Below, piece by piece: positions 16,375 to 26,266 of a stretch of 64,000 nucleotides of DNA. The notes beneath the pieces were generated by a model that made no database searches, was not told the DNA's origin, and saw only the letters and a list, made by a program, of their open reading frames with translations. How positions within the stretch are numbered: the first letter of the stretch is position 1; each line of letters opens with the position of its first letter. The translations under genes and the position numbers were made by a program. Source of the stretch: Sporolactobacillus sp. STSJ-5 (GTDB lineage Bacteria > Bacillota > Bacilli > Bacillales > Sporolactobacillaceae); assembly GCF_024385605.1 (NCBI RefSeq), contig NZ_JANFOJ010000010.1:45527-109526 (forward strand), written 5' to 3'.

Positions 16375-18066
16375 ACATGCAGTACATATGGTTATGGTGT
16401 GATGCATTTTACAGACATCAATTTGTCTGCAGATCTTCTGGCTAAGGGTGATATACTAAAAAAAAGAACAAGTACAAAATTGTCTGACAGCACGATTCAT
16501 ACGTTGGATCGAGCGGCGAAGCTGATTCATGCATCGCCTGAATCGCTCAAGAACGATACTGAGAAGAATATTCTTGGCGGTGCTGCGTTGCCTTCTGATT
16601 ATCAAAAACAGATCACAGGTACACGTTCAAGGGATCTCGAGGATTGGTTTGGCACTGTCGCTGAAGATAGCGGATCTGTGCCGATTATGAAACGCGTCCG
16701 ATTTTGCCGATCAAGTCTATAAAACGATCAAGAAAGGTGCTGTGTGCACCTTTTTTCAGACGAAACGCTTCGGCTTTCGGCGAAAAATGTTAAGCCTGAT
16801 AAAAGTAGTTTGGCACATCTTCATCTGCAAAAACACAAGCACAGCAGCGCTGACGGTCCGAAAGGAGTCGACATGCAGAACGTTCCTGCACTATACAAAG
16901 CATTTTCCGATGCGGACGGTGATTACGGCAACTATGACCTTGCCAATCGTCCGTATGACGGACAAAAAATCCGTTACATTATTATTCATGATTCAGAGGT
17001 CAGCTATGAAGGCACGATGAACACCTTTTTACAGCAGAACTATGTCAGCTCGCATTATGTAATCCGATCCTCAGATGGACAAATTACCAAGATGGTGGAT
17101 CCGAAAGATGTTGCTTGGCATGCAGGCAACTGGTACATCAACAGCCATTCAATCGGCATTGAGCATGAAGGTTATGCGGTTGAAGGTTCGACATGGTACA
17201 GTGAACCGATGTATCGTGCTTCAGCAAAACTGGTTAAGTTTTTAGCGAAGAAATATGATATTCCTCTGGATCGCGAACACATCATTGGCCATGAGGAAGT
17301 ACCGGGTCTCAGTCCGTCACGACAGGTGGGCATGCACTGGGATCCTGCAGCGTATTGGGACTGGGCTCATTACTTTGATTTACTTGGTGCTCCATTTTCC
17401 AAAAAAACGCATGCGTTAAATCTGAAGAAAAATAATGGAATTATTACAATCAATCCGGATTATAAAACGAACAAACCGGAAACGTCTTATAATAACCAGC
17501 CGCTTGAACCGAAATCTTCAAACTTTGTTTATCTATATACGGAGCCAAGTTTTAACGCGCCACTGATCAGCGATCCGCTTCTTCATCCGAACGGCAGCGG
17601 GACAAATGTGCTTAATGATTGGAGCGATAAAGCCGTTGCCGGTCGTTCCTATTATAAAGTAGATCAGATGAAGGATTGGACGGCTATCGATTTCGGAGGC
17701 CAAAAGGCGTGGTTCTACAATCCAAAGGGCGTCAATACAGTTAAGGGCAGCGGTCTGATGATCACGGCGAAAAAAGGCGCGGCATCAGTTCCTGTATATG
17801 GTTCTGCCTATCCGGAGGCATCTGCCTATGAAAAATTCAGCATTCCTGCTGTGGAAATTACGCCGATTTATTCGATGCCTGCCGGCCAAATTTATGTCGC
17901 TGAGAAAGCAACTTGCTCGGATTATTACTACGCCAAGCTGTTTAATAAACCAGAAACCGATCACGTTGTGAGCGGTGAGGATCAGTATTACCAGATTTCT
18001 TATAATCACCGCATTGCATTTGTGAAAAAGAGTGATGTTCGCATCATGCATCCTTTTTTCCACTGA
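16375..18066 (+). pseudogene. decayed N-acetylmuramoyl-L-alanine amidase gene (N-terminal loss plus frameshifts)
   Basis: The family N-terminal region appears without its beginning: in-frame stop TGA at 16372-16374, then STYGYGVMHFTD and a ~100-residue stretch to about 16676. The frame then has to change three times within ~70 bp, each by one missing base: after ...EDSGS near 16677, after YET near 16692, and after TIKKGA near 16741. After that a 440-codon frame continues to 18066. It contains an Amidase_2 domain (IRYIIIHDSEVSYEGTM, SSHYVIRSSDGQITKMV, GIEHEG, HIIGHEEVPG) and a C-terminal SH3-like wall-binding part. No signal peptide remains, so an exported enzyme is unlikely. An ATG at 16873 with AAAGGAG 5 bp before it could still give the amidase part inside the cell. 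Confidence 0.75.
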
Positions 18067-18082
18067 TAAGCTATTTTAAATG

Positions 18083-18108
18083 CCGCCTCAATAATGAGAG
18101 CGGTTTTT
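18083..18108 (+). terminator. rho-independent terminator after the amidase pseudogene
   Basis: CCGCCTCA / TGAG-A-GCGG hairpin with one bulged A, then TTTTT. Confidence 0.7.
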
Positions 18109-18373
18109 AAATGTTTTGAAAAGTATTGCAATGACTGCTCACCTAACGTTAGAATATCTATGTACAAAAACAAATGACCAAATTCAAAAAGGTTTGGTAG
18201 GATCAGGTTTTCTAAGCATTAACACCTTCGCCAGAAGCTTGACGAAACCAAGTCTTCGAATCAAGTGCCATTCTGTTTGCAAACTGTTGGAAGTTGCCAA
18301 ATAGATCAGGTATGCTAGTTTTATAGTTCAATCATACAGCATGGATTTATTACACTAACGAGGTGAACACGTA
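18109..18373. other. intergenic region before gabD-like gene
   Basis: No credible gene; the 62-codon open frame at 18116 lacks a ribosome site and recognisable content. TTGGAA and TATGCT with an 18-bp spacer near 18286-18315 could be the dehydrogenase promoter, a weak match. Confidence 0.3.
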
Positions 18374-19843
18374 ATGACAATAAATAATTCTTATGTAGAT
18401 CAGGCACCGAAGCAACTCTTTATCGGCGGGAAATGGATCGATGCGGAAAGCATGGAGGTCGATGATGTTGTTAATCCTGCTACCGGTGAAGTGATCGCTC
18501 AAGTAGCGCATGGAGGCGCGGCAGATACGGAAAAGGCGATTGAGGCGGCGCAGGCGGCTTTTCCTGTTTGGTCATCGATGCCTGTAGACGAACGCGCTAA
18601 AATCATGCGTAAGGTTGCGGATCTGATTACAGAAAAAGCGGATGAGCTTGCAGAGATTATGACAATCGAGCAAGGCAAACCGCTCGCTCAGGCTAAAGGC
18701 GAAGTGCTTGGCGGTGCGGAGAGCGTGCGCTGGCACGCGGAAGAAATGCGCCGTATCTATGGGGAAACCATTCCGGGACCAGGCGGCCATTTATTTCTTG
18801 TCAAAAAAGAACCGCTTGGCGTGGTCGGTGCAATTACGCCTTGGAACTTTCCGTCTTCAATGATTACTCGAAAGATTTCACCTGCCCTTGCAGGCGGAAA
18901 TACAATCGTGCTGAAGCCGTCACCGGAAACGCCGCTTTCTGCGACTTCACTGATGAAAATTTTCCAAGAAGCAGGAATTCCTGATGGGGTCGTAAATCTT
19001 GTAATTGGCGACGCACCTGCAATCGGTAAGGCACTGACTTCGAGCAACGTGGTGCGCAAAATCACTTTTACAGGTTCAACCGGAGTTGGAAAGATGCTAT
19101 TCGGACAGTCAGCCGATACATTGAAAAAAGTATCCTTAGAGCTTGGCGGTCACGCACCGTTTATCGTATTCGATGATGCCCCAGTTGATCAAGCGGTGAC
19201 CGATTTGGTATCATCGAAATTCCGCAACAACGGACAAGTCTGCACATCGCCTAATCGAATTTTCGTGCATGAATCGATTTTCGATGAATTTACAGACAAG
19301 CTTGTCTCCGCTGTGAAAAAAGTTAAAGTCGGCAATGGCTTGGAGGAAGGCGTGGATGCCGGACCGCTTATTCGTGAAGATGCAATCGGAAAAATCCAGC
19401 GTCAAATTAACGACAGTGTTGAAAAGGGTGCGTTGCTCGCAACCGGAGGCAAGCGTTTGACCGATGGTGATTACGCAAACGGTTACTACTATGCGCCTAC
19501 CGTTCTGATTGGCGTCACGAATAAAATGGATATTTTTTACCAAGAAACGTTCGGGCCGGTGCTTCCGGTAATTAAGTTTAAAGATACAGATGAAGTAATT
19601 AACATGGCTAACGACACCAATTACGGGCTTGCCAGCTATTTTTACACTTTGGATCTGAAGCGGATTGCCAAGGTCAGTCAAGGATTGCAGTACGGCATGG
19701 TCGGTGTCAACAGCAACACGGTTGCTTACACTCAAACTCCATTCGGCGGTGTTAAACATTCCGGATTCGGCAGAGAAAACGGTCATCAAGGCATTGATGA
19801 TTATGTAAATGTAAAATTTATCAATCTCAATTACGGGATTTAA
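18374..19843 (+). CDS. gabD: NAD(P)-dependent aldehyde dehydrogenase, succinate-semialdehyde dehydrogenase-like
   Basis: A full-length 489-aa aldehyde dehydrogenase with all expected motifs: ITPWNFPSSM at residues 154-163, TFTGSTGVGK at 231-240, the general base Glu256 in LELGGHAPF and the nucleophile Cys290 in GQVCTSPNR. The overall pattern is closest to GabD-type succinate-semialdehyde dehydrogenases, which finish GABA breakdown. Related family members act on other semialdehydes, so the substrate is probable, not certain. GAGGTG lies about 8 bp before the ATG. It is monocistronic, with a terminator after it. Confidence 0.82.
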   Translation: MTINNSYVDQAPKQLFIGGKWIDAESMEVDDVVNPATGEVIAQVAHGGAADTEKAIEAAQAAFPVWSSMPVDERAKIMRKVADLITEKADELAEIMTIEQGKPLAQAKGEVLGGAESVRWHAEEMRRIYGETIPGPGGHLFLVKKEPLGVVGAITPWNFPSSMITRKISPALAGGNTIVLKPSPETPLSATSLMKIFQEAGIPDGVVNLVIGDAPAIGKALTSSNVVRKITFTGSTGVGKMLFGQSADTLKKVSLELGGHAPFIVFDDAPVDQAVTDLVSSKFRNNGQVCTSPNRIFVHESIFDEFTDKLVSAVKKVKVGNGLEEGVDAGPLIREDAIGKIQRQINDSVEKGALLATGGKRLTDGDYANGYYYAPTVLIGVTNKMDIFYQETFGPVLPVIKFKDTDEVINMANDTNYGLASYFYTLDLKRIAKVSQGLQYGMVGVNSNTVAYTQTPFGGVKHSGFGRENGHQGIDDYVNVKFINLNYGI

Positions 19844-19856
19844 ACAATTTAATTAA

Positions 19857-19896
19857 GAAACTCCGGATCCGGAAAATTGGGTCCGGAGTTTTTGTT
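19857..19896 (+). terminator. rho-independent terminator after gabD-like gene
   Basis: AAACTCCGGATCC / GGGTCCGGAGTTT stem with one mismatch, followed by TTGTTTT. Confidence 0.85.
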
Positions 19897-19988
19897 TTAC
19901 AGAGCGGAAACGATTTAAACCGCACGATAAAGTTTCGAGGGCACTTGGTTATCAGAAGATAAGTTCATGAAACATACGAAGCCAAGCT

Positions 19989-21179
19989 TTAATTTAGCTT
20001 TTCTAGGAGCTCTTTGAGATAGCCGTTAGCTCGAAAACGCTGTAATGCGGTTTTTCGAGCATTTGCACCGAGTCGATTGCGTAAATCCGGACGAGCTGCA
20101 CAGCGTAGCAAGGCATCAGTCAAGCGTGGACCAATGCTGTTTCCCGTTTGGACCACAAGTCCTGTTCCTGTTCCTGTTCCAATAAGTTCGGGAATGGCAC
20201 CGGCATCGGTTGTGATGATGGCTTTGCCGAGCATCATCGATTCGGCAATTGTTAAGCCGAACGCTTCATTGCATAACGAAGGAAGTGCGACCATATCGGC
20301 GACAGAGAGATATGCCGGCAATTCAACATGGCTGATGTAGTTCATCAGAGAATAGGAGTCTTTTGGAAGTAAATCGAGTGCCTCCTGGATTTTCTTCTGC
20401 TCCTTTTTGTAAGTATAGCTGCCAAGCAGCACTAAATAGAGTGACGGTTTGACTTTTCGTGCGCGCGTGAAGGCTTTTATCAGTTCCAGCACACCTTTTT
20501 CGATATTCAAGCGTCCATAATAGAGCACAACCGGCCGGTTTTCCGGTATGCCGCACTGTTCACGGATTCTGTTTGAGAAACGGTTATCAAAGGACGGCCT
20601 GAACAAAGCGTGATCAATACGATTGTAAAGAACACGTGCTTTCCATTTATCCTGCTCAGATGCAGCGGTCTGTACACGATTATTGATAAAGCTGCTGACC
20701 GAGAGCACACGGTCGCACAGTAGAACAATTGAGCTCGCCTCATAACACCCTTTATTCAGCGTATCATTATGCAGATGCAGTGCGATGCGCACCTTGCTGC
20801 CAAGATGTCTGCGCAGCGATTTGATGAATTTCGGACGATTTTCCACGATGATCCAATCGTAGTGATGTTTTTCAAGCAGACGAATCGTTCGATGCAAGAA
20901 CATGTCTGAATAAATAGAGATATGATATTTGTTGAAAACTCGATTCATCATACATCGGATAAAATGAAATGGATCGTTCTTTTTTATAAAAAAGAAACGC
21001 GTGTGTCGTATGCCCTCACTCTGCAGTCGTGCAGCAGGATCATCAATGGAGTAGATATCAAGTGCAGCCATCGGATTTCGTTCATTATCCTGAATGAGCA
21101 GATCGACTAATGTCTCTACTGCTCCCCCTCGTACGGCAGGCACAGGCTGCTTTTCCGTACAAATGAGTGCGATCTTCAT
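19989..21179 (-). CDS. glycosyltransferase family 4 protein
   Basis: A 396-aa GT-B glycosyltransferase. MKIALICTEKQPVPAVRGGA at the N-terminus marks the acceptor domain. The C-terminal donor domain has VVLYYGRLNIEKGVLELIKA and the EAFGLTIAESMMLGKAIIT loop with the two conserved glutamates, then DAGAIPELIG. The open frame runs upstream to 21566, but I place the start at 21179: GGAGGG lies 7 bp upstream and the ATG overlaps the flippase stop (ATGA). It therefore forms a coupled pair with the flippase on the reverse strand, likely adding a sugar to a lipid-linked surface polymer. Confidence 0.87.
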   Translation of the reverse strand: MKIALICTEKQPVPAVRGGAVETLVDLLIQDNERNPMAALDIYSIDDPAARLQSEGIRHTRFFFIKKNDPFHFIRCMMNRVFNKYHISIYSDMFLHRTIRLLEKHHYDWIIVENRPKFIKSLRRHLGSKVRIALHLHNDTLNKGCYEASSIVLLCDRVLSVSSFINNRVQTAASEQDKWKARVLYNRIDHALFRPSFDNRFSNRIREQCGIPENRPVVLYYGRLNIEKGVLELIKAFTRARKVKPSLYLVLLGSYTYKKEQKKIQEALDLLPKDSYSLMNYISHVELPAYLSVADMVALPSLCNEAFGLTIAESMMLGKAIITTDAGAIPELIGTGTGTGLVVQTGNSIGPRLTDALLRCAARPDLRNRLGANARKTALQRFRANGYLKELLEKLN

Positions 21180-22594
21180 AACGCTTCCCTCCGATTCATT
21201 CTTGATTTTTTCCATAATGTCCAAAGTCCGCGAATGGTGCTGTGCTGAACAGCAAGGACTAGGAGCAGTATAAAAATGTTTGCGAATGTGATCCAACGAA
21301 AGTTCACTAGGTTTAAAAATGCACCGGCAAAGAGAATGAGGAATACCGTGTAATGCTTGACAATTGGAAAATAGACCCAGTGTTTTCCTGAGAAAAATGT
21401 TCGCGCCGCAAAAAAGAAGAGAAACGCAACCGCTGTTGCGATCGCCGCACCTTTTGCACCGAACGGCGGTACGAGAAGGATATCGAGTATGACCGCCGGA
21501 ATCAGGGCACAAAGGCCAACCCAAATGTTCAAATAACTTTTTTTTGAAAAAACAATACCGAGGCAAGTCGTTTCACTTACAGTGTAGATGAGCGGCTGCA
21601 TACATAAAAAACAAACAAGGTACCGTGCGCTGCTGTAGTGAGAAGATAAAAGAAACACGATAACTCCTTTAAATAGGAAGATACCGGCGGCAAGCAGCGA
21701 CATCGCGAGCAGAACGGTATCACTAACCAATTTAAAATAGATAACAGGCCGGTCCTCTGAGTACCAGCGATAGGCAGTTGGGACCCAAAAACTGGTAAAT
21801 CCGCTTTGAAATACGGAAAGAACGGCGGCAATTTTCAAGGTTGCAGAAAAAATGCCGATCTGATCAAAATTACTCCAAAGCCGAAGTGCCAGCCGATCTA
21901 ATCCACCGAGAAGACTTGAAAGCGAGGTCGCAATCACTATTGGCAACCCGAACGTGACGAGCGTCTTCAACAAAACACGATCCACAGAGAATCCAATTGG
22001 GTTGAGCAATCTACGGTAGTGCCAGAGCAGCCAGACATCACCAATGATCTGGCCAAAAACCGTGGCATAGACAACAGTCAAGAAATCTCGACGAATGAAA
22101 AAAATGAAAACCAAGGTTAAAAGAAACACCGCCGATTTAGTCATTATTGCCAGCAGGGAATATTCAAACGCTTTTTCTCGCATACGAACGGAGAGCATGA
22201 GAAAGCGTTCCAGAACCATAAATACGGCCATCACACCAAAAAGGATCGTAGGCAATAGTTCACCCTGACGGCCGAATAACAACTGTGAAAGGGGACTGGG
22301 ATAAAGCAGCGCAGCAAGCAAAACCAGAAGTGCCAGTCCTAGGGGCAGCAGCAATGCATTTTGTAACAGTCTTGTTTTGTCGATGGCACCATGATATTCC
22401 CGTGTGTAGGCCTGATCAACGCCAAGAAAGAGAAACGTGCCGACGATTGTCTGGAACAGGAGAAACATGCTTGCTTTTCCATATTCGGCGGGATCAATGT
22501 AATACGTAGTAATCGGGATGGTCATGAATGAAATCAGTGCACCAATGATCGGTCCCATCGAAAAGCCGATTAATTTCTTAATCAATTTGTTCAT
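21176..22594 (-). CDS. Wzx/TuaB-type oligosaccharide flippase (second copy)
   Basis: The 472-aa protein is hydrophobic throughout with about a dozen membrane helices. It starts with KLIGFSMGPIIGALISFMTI and has the polysaccharide-synthesis segment PAEYGKASMFLLFQT. It is a clear paralogue of the tuaB-like gene at 32331: matching motifs include EYGKASMF, LSVRMREKAFEYS and FTSFWVPTAYRWYSE. Such proteins flip undecaprenyl-linked repeat units across the membrane. It is the first gene of a two-gene reverse-strand unit with a glycosyltransferase. Confidence 0.85.
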   Translation of the reverse strand: MNKLIKKLIGFSMGPIIGALISFMTIPITTYYIDPAEYGKASMFLLFQTIVGTFLFLGVDQAYTREYHGAIDKTRLLQNALLLPLGLALLVLLAALLYPSPLSQLLFGRQGELLPTILFGVMAVFMVLERFLMLSVRMREKAFEYSLLAIMTKSAVFLLTLVFIFFIRRDFLTVVYATVFGQIIGDVWLLWHYRRLLNPIGFSVDRVLLKTLVTFGLPIVIATSLSSLLGGLDRLALRLWSNFDQIGIFSATLKIAAVLSVFQSGFTSFWVPTAYRWYSEDRPVIYFKLVSDTVLLAMSLLAAGIFLFKGVIVFLLSSHYSSARYLVCFLCMQPLIYTVSETTCLGIVFSKKSYLNIWVGLCALIPAVILDILLVPPFGAKGAAIATAVAFLFFFAARTFFSGKHWVYFPIVKHYTVFLILFAGAFLNLVNFRWITFANIFILLLVLAVQHSTIRGLWTLWKKSRMNRREAL

Positions 22595-22791
22595 AGGGTT
22601 CAGCCGTTTCGTTAGCAGTTTTTGCTAAAAATTATGTTATTAGTCTGTCACTTGTATGCGCATTTCATACAGATGCACGTAAGCTTTGTTGAAAGGAAGG
22701 TGTTGACACTTTAGTTGAGATACATTTTCATTTATAACACCAGGCGAATCATGTATAGTAGAGTATAGATTAGTTTTTTCGGACCGTTTGA

Positions 22792-22818
22792 TGTCCCTTC
22801 GTTTCTCGGGCAGGGACA
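22792..22818 (+). promoter_or_regulatory. leader hairpin before the ABC/ECF operon
   Basis: TGTCCCT and AGGGACA form a perfect 7-bp stem with a 13-nt loop, 34 bp before the first ABC gene. No T run follows, so it is not a plain terminator. It may be a regulatory hairpin or protein site. The rest of 22595-22852 contains AT-rich promoter-like sequence, with TATAGT near 22755. Confidence 0.35.
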
Positions 22819-22852
22819 GAACAACTGTGGGTGAGAAGGGTGGCGGTTTGTT

Positions 22853-24613
22853 TTGATTAATAAGAGACTGTTCCGTTTGACAAAAGGCGCAAGAAAATGG
22901 TTGTTCATCAGTGTACTGAACAGTTATTTAAGCGCTGTTTTTTATATGGCAAGCATGCTGCTTTTTGCTCTTGTACTTCAATCTGTTTTAATGGGACAGG
23001 CTGTGCTTTGGTACGTGATTGCTGCGTTGCCGGTATTACTCGTACTGGTTTTTGCGCGAATGCAGACGAATGGGCACATGGTTGCAGCAGCGGCACGCTA
23101 TTCAAATGCTGCACGAAGTATCTTAAGGCGTCGGCTTTATCAAAAAGTAGCGGAGCAGGAGATTCGTGAGCATGGCTCATTCTCGACCGCGGAACTCGCA
23201 CAGACAGCAGCAGGCGGCATTGATCAGCTAAGTGCTTATTTCGGCCGTTATATCCCTCATGTGTTCAGCACCATACTGATTCCGCCGACGATTTTGCTGG
23301 TGCTCGGTGCATTTAATTGGGTTGTTGCGCTTGTGCTTCTGATTTGTGTGCCGTTGATTCCGCTTTCAATTCTTGTTATTCGTAAAATGGCGAAAGGGCA
23401 GTCAAGGAACTACTGGCGTGCGTATGTCGGATTGGGTGAACATTTTCTTGAAAATATTCGCGGCTTGACGACACTTAAGATCTTTCAGATGGATGAAACG
23501 ATTCATCGGGAAATGAATCAGAACTCTGAGCGCTTTCGTACCTCGATTATGCAGGTACTTAAGGGTCAGCTCAATTCGATCACCGTTATGGACTTTATTG
23601 TATATGGCGGCTCTGGGGCCGGCATTGCGACCGGTTTGATTCAGGCATCACAAGGCAATCTTAATCTAGTCGGATTGATCCTCGTCCTGTTTTTAAGCAC
23701 CGAGTTTTTTCTCCCATTGCGGTATCTCGGTTCACTTTTCCACGTTGCGATGACCGGTGTATCGGCTGCAGAACGGCTCTTTCAGTTTTTTGATCTTCCG
23801 GAAGAACAACAGGGACAGCAAAAATTGCCTGAGGCATCGAACTGTAGAATTGAGGCAAACGGACTCAGTTTTTCTTACGATGGAACCCGTCCTATTCTGC
23901 AAGCCATAGATTTTAAAGCGCAAACAGGAGAACGAATTGCGCTTGTCGGCCAATCCGGATCCGGCAAAAGTACACTGGCAGCATTGATTTCAGGTTTGCT
24001 TCGAGGATATAAAGGAAGTTTAACAATTAACGGAGACGAATTGCGCAGCGTAGCTCCGGACAGTGTGTTTCAACAGATCGGGCTTATGTCCTCGGACAGT
24101 CGGTTATTTACGGCTTCTCTGAGAGAAAATCTACGTTTCGGCAATCCGAATGCATCAGACAACGAACTTATTGCCGCTTTGGAACGTGTTAACCTTGGAA
24201 CGTTTCTTGATCAGTTGGAGCAGGGGCTTGATACGCCGCTGACGGAGAATGGCGGCAATTTGTCGGGAGGTCAGAAGCAGCGGCTGATTATGGCTCGGCT
24301 TTTGCTCGCTGATCGGCCGATTTATCTTTTTGACGAAGCAACCTCAAATGTGGATGCTGACAGTGAAGAAATCATGCTTGATGTGATGCGGGAACTCGCT
24401 CGAGAAAAGCTGGTGATAGTGATCGCGCACCGAATGTATTCAATACGTGATGCAGACCGTATTTATGTGCTGGATCATGGTGTTGTGGTTCAGACGGGCA
24501 TACATGAGACATTGATGAATGAAGAAGGCGTTTATAAACAGTTTGTTGAGGAAGAAGAAAAACTGGAAGAGGGTGTGCATGCAGATGAGAAAAACGAATT
24601 CGGCAGTTATTAA
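22853..24613 (+). CDS. ABC transporter with fused membrane and ATPase domains (CydCD/YbtPQ-like, subunit 1)
   Basis: A 586-aa half-transporter: six membrane helices in the first ~310 residues, then an ATPase with Walker A GQSGSGKST, signature LSGGQKQR and Walker B IYLFDEATS. The start is TTG with AGGGTGG 9 bp upstream and an in-frame stop further up. It pairs with the next gene, which overlaps it, so they should form a heterodimer. Their position before an S-T-A ECF set resembles clusters in streptococci and other Bacillota (by memory, the siaDEFGH part of the group A Streptococcus haem operon). Substrate is unknown; CydDC-type thiol export is an alternative by domain similarity alone. Confidence 0.8.
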   Translation: MINKRLFRLTKGARKWLFISVLNSYLSAVFYMASMLLFALVLQSVLMGQAVLWYVIAALPVLLVLVFARMQTNGHMVAAAARYSNAARSILRRRLYQKVAEQEIREHGSFSTAELAQTAAGGIDQLSAYFGRYIPHVFSTILIPPTILLVLGAFNWVVALVLLICVPLIPLSILVIRKMAKGQSRNYWRAYVGLGEHFLENIRGLTTLKIFQMDETIHREMNQNSERFRTSIMQVLKGQLNSITVMDFIVYGGSGAGIATGLIQASQGNLNLVGLILVLFLSTEFFLPLRYLGSLFHVAMTGVSAAERLFQFFDLPEEQQGQQKLPEASNCRIEANGLSFSYDGTRPILQAIDFKAQTGERIALVGQSGSGKSTLAALISGLLRGYKGSLTINGDELRSVAPDSVFQQIGLMSSDSRLFTASLRENLRFGNPNASDNELIAALERVNLGTFLDQLEQGLDTPLTENGGNLSGGQKQRLIMARLLLADRPIYLFDEATSNVDADSEEIMLDVMRELAREKLVIVIAHRMYSIRDADRIYVLDHGVVVQTGIHETLMNEEGVYKQFVEEEEKLEEGVHADEKNEFGSY

Positions 24614-26249
24614 ACTTCTGAAACTAGCCGGACCACTGACACCTGTATTGCTCTTTTCCGCATTTTCAGGGGTGATGAGCAGTCTGTCCGTGACCGCGAT
24701 CTTTATGCTGGGTTGTTATGGAATAGAAAAGCTCATGTATGGAAGTCCGCTCATTTTATGGAGCGTGTTTGGCGGCATGCTCGTGCTTGCCTTGATCCGC
24801 GGCGTATTTCGCTACACGGAACAGTATACCGGGCATTATGTCGCCTTCCGGCTGCTTGCAGAGCTGCGCAATCATGTCTTCGCGGCGCTGAGACGGCTTG
24901 CACCTGCAAAAATGGATGCGAAGAACAGCGGTGAACTGGTCTCAACGGTTACCAGTGATATCGAACTCATTGAAGTGTTTTATGCGCACACAATCGGTCC
25001 GGTATTAATCGGTGTGACGGTGTCGACGGTCATGACTAGTGTCCTCTGGATGATGCATCCGATTTTCGGGATGATTGGGTTACTCGCTTATTTAACGCTT
25101 GGCTTCGTTATTCCGATTATCAATTATCAGCTCGAAAAAGATAAAGGAACTGCGCTGAGGAAACTAGCCGGTCAATTTCATCACTTACAGCTTGACGTTT
25201 TTTCGGGTATTCGTGATCTTCGCTTATTTGGGCGAAAAAAGGTCTATGAGCAGAAGATAGCGGACATGGAACGAGAATTGAATCAGGAAGAAATTGAGCT
25301 TGGTAAAAATGCATTTTTTCTTCGCGGCCTCGGTGAGAGCGGGCTGCTGCTTTTTACCTTTGCCATCATTTTTGCGGGTACCATCCTGGTTTCATCCGGA
25401 ACACTTATCGGGTCAACCGTCCTCTATGCAGCCATAGCTTTATTTGCTTCATCGGCGCCGGTTCTTGCGTTAAATCAGCTCGGCAATGGACTGATTCCGG
25501 CATTTGCTGCCTGTCGCCGCGTTGTGCAGCTCATCGAAGAACCTCCGGCCGTGCAGGAGGCAGCAGGCGGCTACGAGCCGAGTACATTTGAGGACCTTGA
25601 ACTTGGACAAGTAGACTTCGGCTATAACGATCAACCAGAAATACTGAAAGCAATTGATCTTCATTTAGAAGAAGGCAAAAGAATTGGTCTGTCCGGCGCA
25701 AGCGGATCAGGAAAGAGTACGTTGCTCAAATTGATGATGCGTTTCTGGGATCCGACTCATGGTGAAGTCACGCTGAATGGAGCGCCCATGACGCTGATTC
25801 AAACGCGCGCACTGCGCGCGATCGAAGGCGCATCGCTCCAGGACGCTTTTCTGTTCAATCAATCCATTGCCGACAATATTAGGATCGGCAACCCGGACGC
25901 AACGGATGAAGAAGTGGCAACAGCAGCAGAACAAGTTAACCTGAAGCAGATGATTGATACACTTCCTCATGGCTTTGAAACAAAGGTTGGCGAGCTTGGG
26001 GATCGTTTGTCAACAGGTGAACGTCAGCGGCTGGCCTTGGCACGTTTGTTTGTGCGCGACAGTGATTTGATTCTGCTTGACGAGCCGACAAGCAATGTCG
26101 ACCGTTTGAATGAACGGATTATTCTTCGCTCCATTGATGAACGATTTGACGGAAAATCGATGCTCATCGTGTCGCATCGCCGTTCCGCACTGAATCATGC
26201 CGATGCGGTTTACGCCTTGGAACAGGGCACACTAAAGAAAATCAGATAG
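24579..26249 (+). CDS. ABC transporter with fused membrane and ATPase domains (subunit 2)
   Basis: This half-transporter has a membrane domain followed by an ATPase with Walker A GASGSGKST, signature LSTGERQR and Walker B LILLDEPTS. The signature has Thr and Glu where LSGGQ has Gly and Gln, so the dimer's two ATP sites differ. The open frame extends upstream to 24519, but GAGGG before 24579 and similarity with other members favour ATG 24579 (or the nearby ATG 24585). It overlaps the previous gene by 35 bp and precedes the S-component gene by 17 bp. Confidence 0.8.
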   Translation: MQMRKTNSAVIKLLKLAGPLTPVLLFSAFSGVMSSLSVTAIFMLGCYGIEKLMYGSPLILWSVFGGMLVLALIRGVFRYTEQYTGHYVAFRLLAELRNHVFAALRRLAPAKMDAKNSGELVSTVTSDIELIEVFYAHTIGPVLIGVTVSTVMTSVLWMMHPIFGMIGLLAYLTLGFVIPIINYQLEKDKGTALRKLAGQFHHLQLDVFSGIRDLRLFGRKKVYEQKIADMERELNQEEIELGKNAFFLRGLGESGLLLFTFAIIFAGTILVSSGTLIGSTVLYAAIALFASSAPVLALNQLGNGLIPAFAACRRVVQLIEEPPAVQEAAGGYEPSTFEDLELGQVDFGYNDQPEILKAIDLHLEEGKRIGLSGASGSGKSTLLKLMMRFWDPTHGEVTLNGAPMTLIQTRALRAIEGASLQDAFLFNQSIADNIRIGNPDATDEEVATAAEQVNLKQMIDTLPHGFETKVGELGDRLSTGERQRLALARLFVRDSDLILLDEPTSNVDRLNERIILRSIDERFDGKSMLIVSHRRSALNHADAVYALEQGTLKKIR

Positions 26250-26266
26250 ATAAGGATTGAGATGTC

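Noticed and set aside
18116..18304. 62-codon open frame before the gabD-like gene
   Set aside because: No ribosome site, no recognisable motif, and it occupies the promoter region.
20922..21110. + strand frame inside the reverse-strand glycosyltransferase
   Set aside because: It is the antisense shadow of a well-supported gene.
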